A stretch of DNA of 64,000 nucleotides from assembly GCF_000516555.1 (NCBI RefSeq), contig NZ_AZSJ01000003.1, forward strand, positions 212,460-276,459, given 5' to 3'. Both the position numbers and the translations under genes were made by a program. Source of the DNA: Afipia sp. P52-10 (lineage in GTDB: Bacteria; Pseudomonadota; Alphaproteobacteria; Rhizobiales; Xanthobacteraceae). Each line of letters begins with the position of its first letter. Position 1 is the first letter of the stretch. Shown here piece by piece: positions 63,318-64,000 of the stretch. The notes beneath the pieces are model-generated. The model was not told where the DNA came from, searched no databases, and saw only the letters and a program-made list of their open reading frames with translations.

Positions 63318-64000
63318 TCAGACTGAGAGAAATTTCGCGACCTGCTCGGCATCGACACTGGCGCGCAGCTCGTCGCGGACGATCTCGCCGTTCTCGATCA
63401 CCAGCACGCGGTCGGCGATATCGAGCGCGAAACTCAAGACCTGCTCGGAGACGACGATCGACAACCCTCGCTCGTCGCGAATGCGCTTCAGCGTGCGCGC
63501 CATCTCCTGGATAATCGACGGCTGGATGCCCTCGGTCGGCTCGTCCAGCAGCAGCACCTTCGGCTTGGTCGCCAGCGCGCGCGCGATCGCAAGCTGCTGC
63601 TGCTGGCCGCCCGAGAGATTCCCGCCGCGGCGGTTCTTCATCTCCAGCAGCACCGGAAACAATTCGTAGATGTCGTCCGGCACCTTCGATCCACCGGACG
63701 CGACGAGGCCCGTCTCGATGTTCTCCTTCACGGTCATGGTCGAGAAGATCATCCGGCCTTGCGGCACATAGGCGAGCCCTTTGGCAACCCGCTCGTAGCT
63801 CTTCAACCCGCCGACCTCGGCGCCGTTCATCCGCACCGTGCCGCTCTTGGCGGGAATGATTCCCATCAGCGCCTTCATCAGCGTGGTCTTGCCCATGCCG
63901 TTGCGCCCCATGATGGCGACGATTTCGTTCGGCGCGACGCTGACGTTCAGGCCATGCAGCACTTCGCTTTGACCGTAGGCGACATGATAATCGGTGATAT
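63318..64000 (-). CDS. urtE: Urea/short-chain amide ABC transporter ATPase UrtE-like (5' end outside window)
   Basis: A branched-chain-type (LivF-like) ATPase. At least 226 residues are in the window; the reading frame continues through 64000 (ITDYHVAYGQSEVLHGLNV), so the start codon is outside. Walker A is GRNGMGKTT, signature LSGGQQQQLAIARAL, Walker B VLLLDEPTEGIQPSII; the EGIQPSII form is typical of UrtE. With fmdA and fmdB downstream, it corresponds to FmdF of the Methylophilus amide transporter. The rest of the transporter should lie just right of the window. Confidence 0.9.
   Translation of the reverse strand, partial: ITDYHVAYGQSEVLHGLNVSVAPNEIVAIMGRNGMGKTTLMKALMGIIPAKSGTVRMNGAEVGGLKSYERVAKGLAYVPQGRMIFSTMTVKENIETGLVASGGSKVPDDIYELFPVLLEMKNRRGGNLSGGQQQQLAIARALATKPKVLLLDEPTEGIQPSIIQEMARTLKRIRDERGLSIVVSEQVLSFALDIADRVLVIENGEIVRDELRASVDAEQVAKFLSV

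Overview
The window is high-GC, gene-dense DNA from an alphaproteobacterium, most likely Bradyrhizobiaceae/Nitrobacteraceae (Bradyrhizobium, Rhodopseudomonas, Afipia, Tardiphaga). The grounds are the hpnCDE-shc-hpnG / hpnH / hpnN / hpnO hopanoid block, a C-P lyase cluster with the TIGR03308 and DUF1045 genes, family-typical palindromic repeats, and a near-certain copy of rreB, a tiny mRNA described in Bradyrhizobiaceae. No rRNA, tRNA, CRISPR array, insertion sequence or prophage was seen. Nothing here identifies the species.

Layout. 1-604 is repeat-rich and has no gene. 605-5000 holds a quinone oxidoreductase, a metallo-beta-lactamase-fold hydrolase, small membrane or secreted proteins and an orphan ParA ATPase. 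5180-17795 is the hopanoid region: squalene synthesis (hpnC, hpnD, hpnE), cyclisation (shc), side-chain attachment and trimming (hpnH, hpnG), transport to the outer membrane (hpnN) and amination (hpnO). 18010-31900 holds a DUF169 protein, a molybdopterin oxidoreductase, an ABC-2 exporter, a glycosyltransferase, an ABCD/YddA-type ABC transporter beside a heme-type TonB receptor, and an MHS-family symporter. 32076-35632 has a cyanobacterial-looking plsY, a HemS-like/ChaN-like pair and an enoyl-CoA hydratase. 35972-40912 has a DctB/DctD-type two-component pair and an orphan outer-membrane efflux channel.

40960-54527 is a phosphonate-use island. phnGHIJKLMN (minus strand) is divergent from the GntR repressor phnF. 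phnCDE1E2 (minus strand) is divergent from a hexapeptide transferase, a second phnM and a DUF1045 2H phosphoesterase. A strong dyad lies in the phnG/phnF gap. 11-bp Pho-box repeats lie on both sides of the phnC/transferase gap, suggesting PhoB control of uptake plus local PhnF control of the lyase. No phnP is visible; DUF1045 may take its place.

54604-64000 has a TetR regulator, rreB (55614-55655) with promoter, 17-nt Shine-Dalgarno and terminator, an Old Yellow Enzyme, an MdtA/MdtC-type RND pump, and a formamidase locus (fmdB, fmdA and a UrtE-type ATPase that runs off the right edge).

Small genes below the usual length cut-off are proposed at 18903-19034, 29313-29477, 31462-31572 and 55614-55655.
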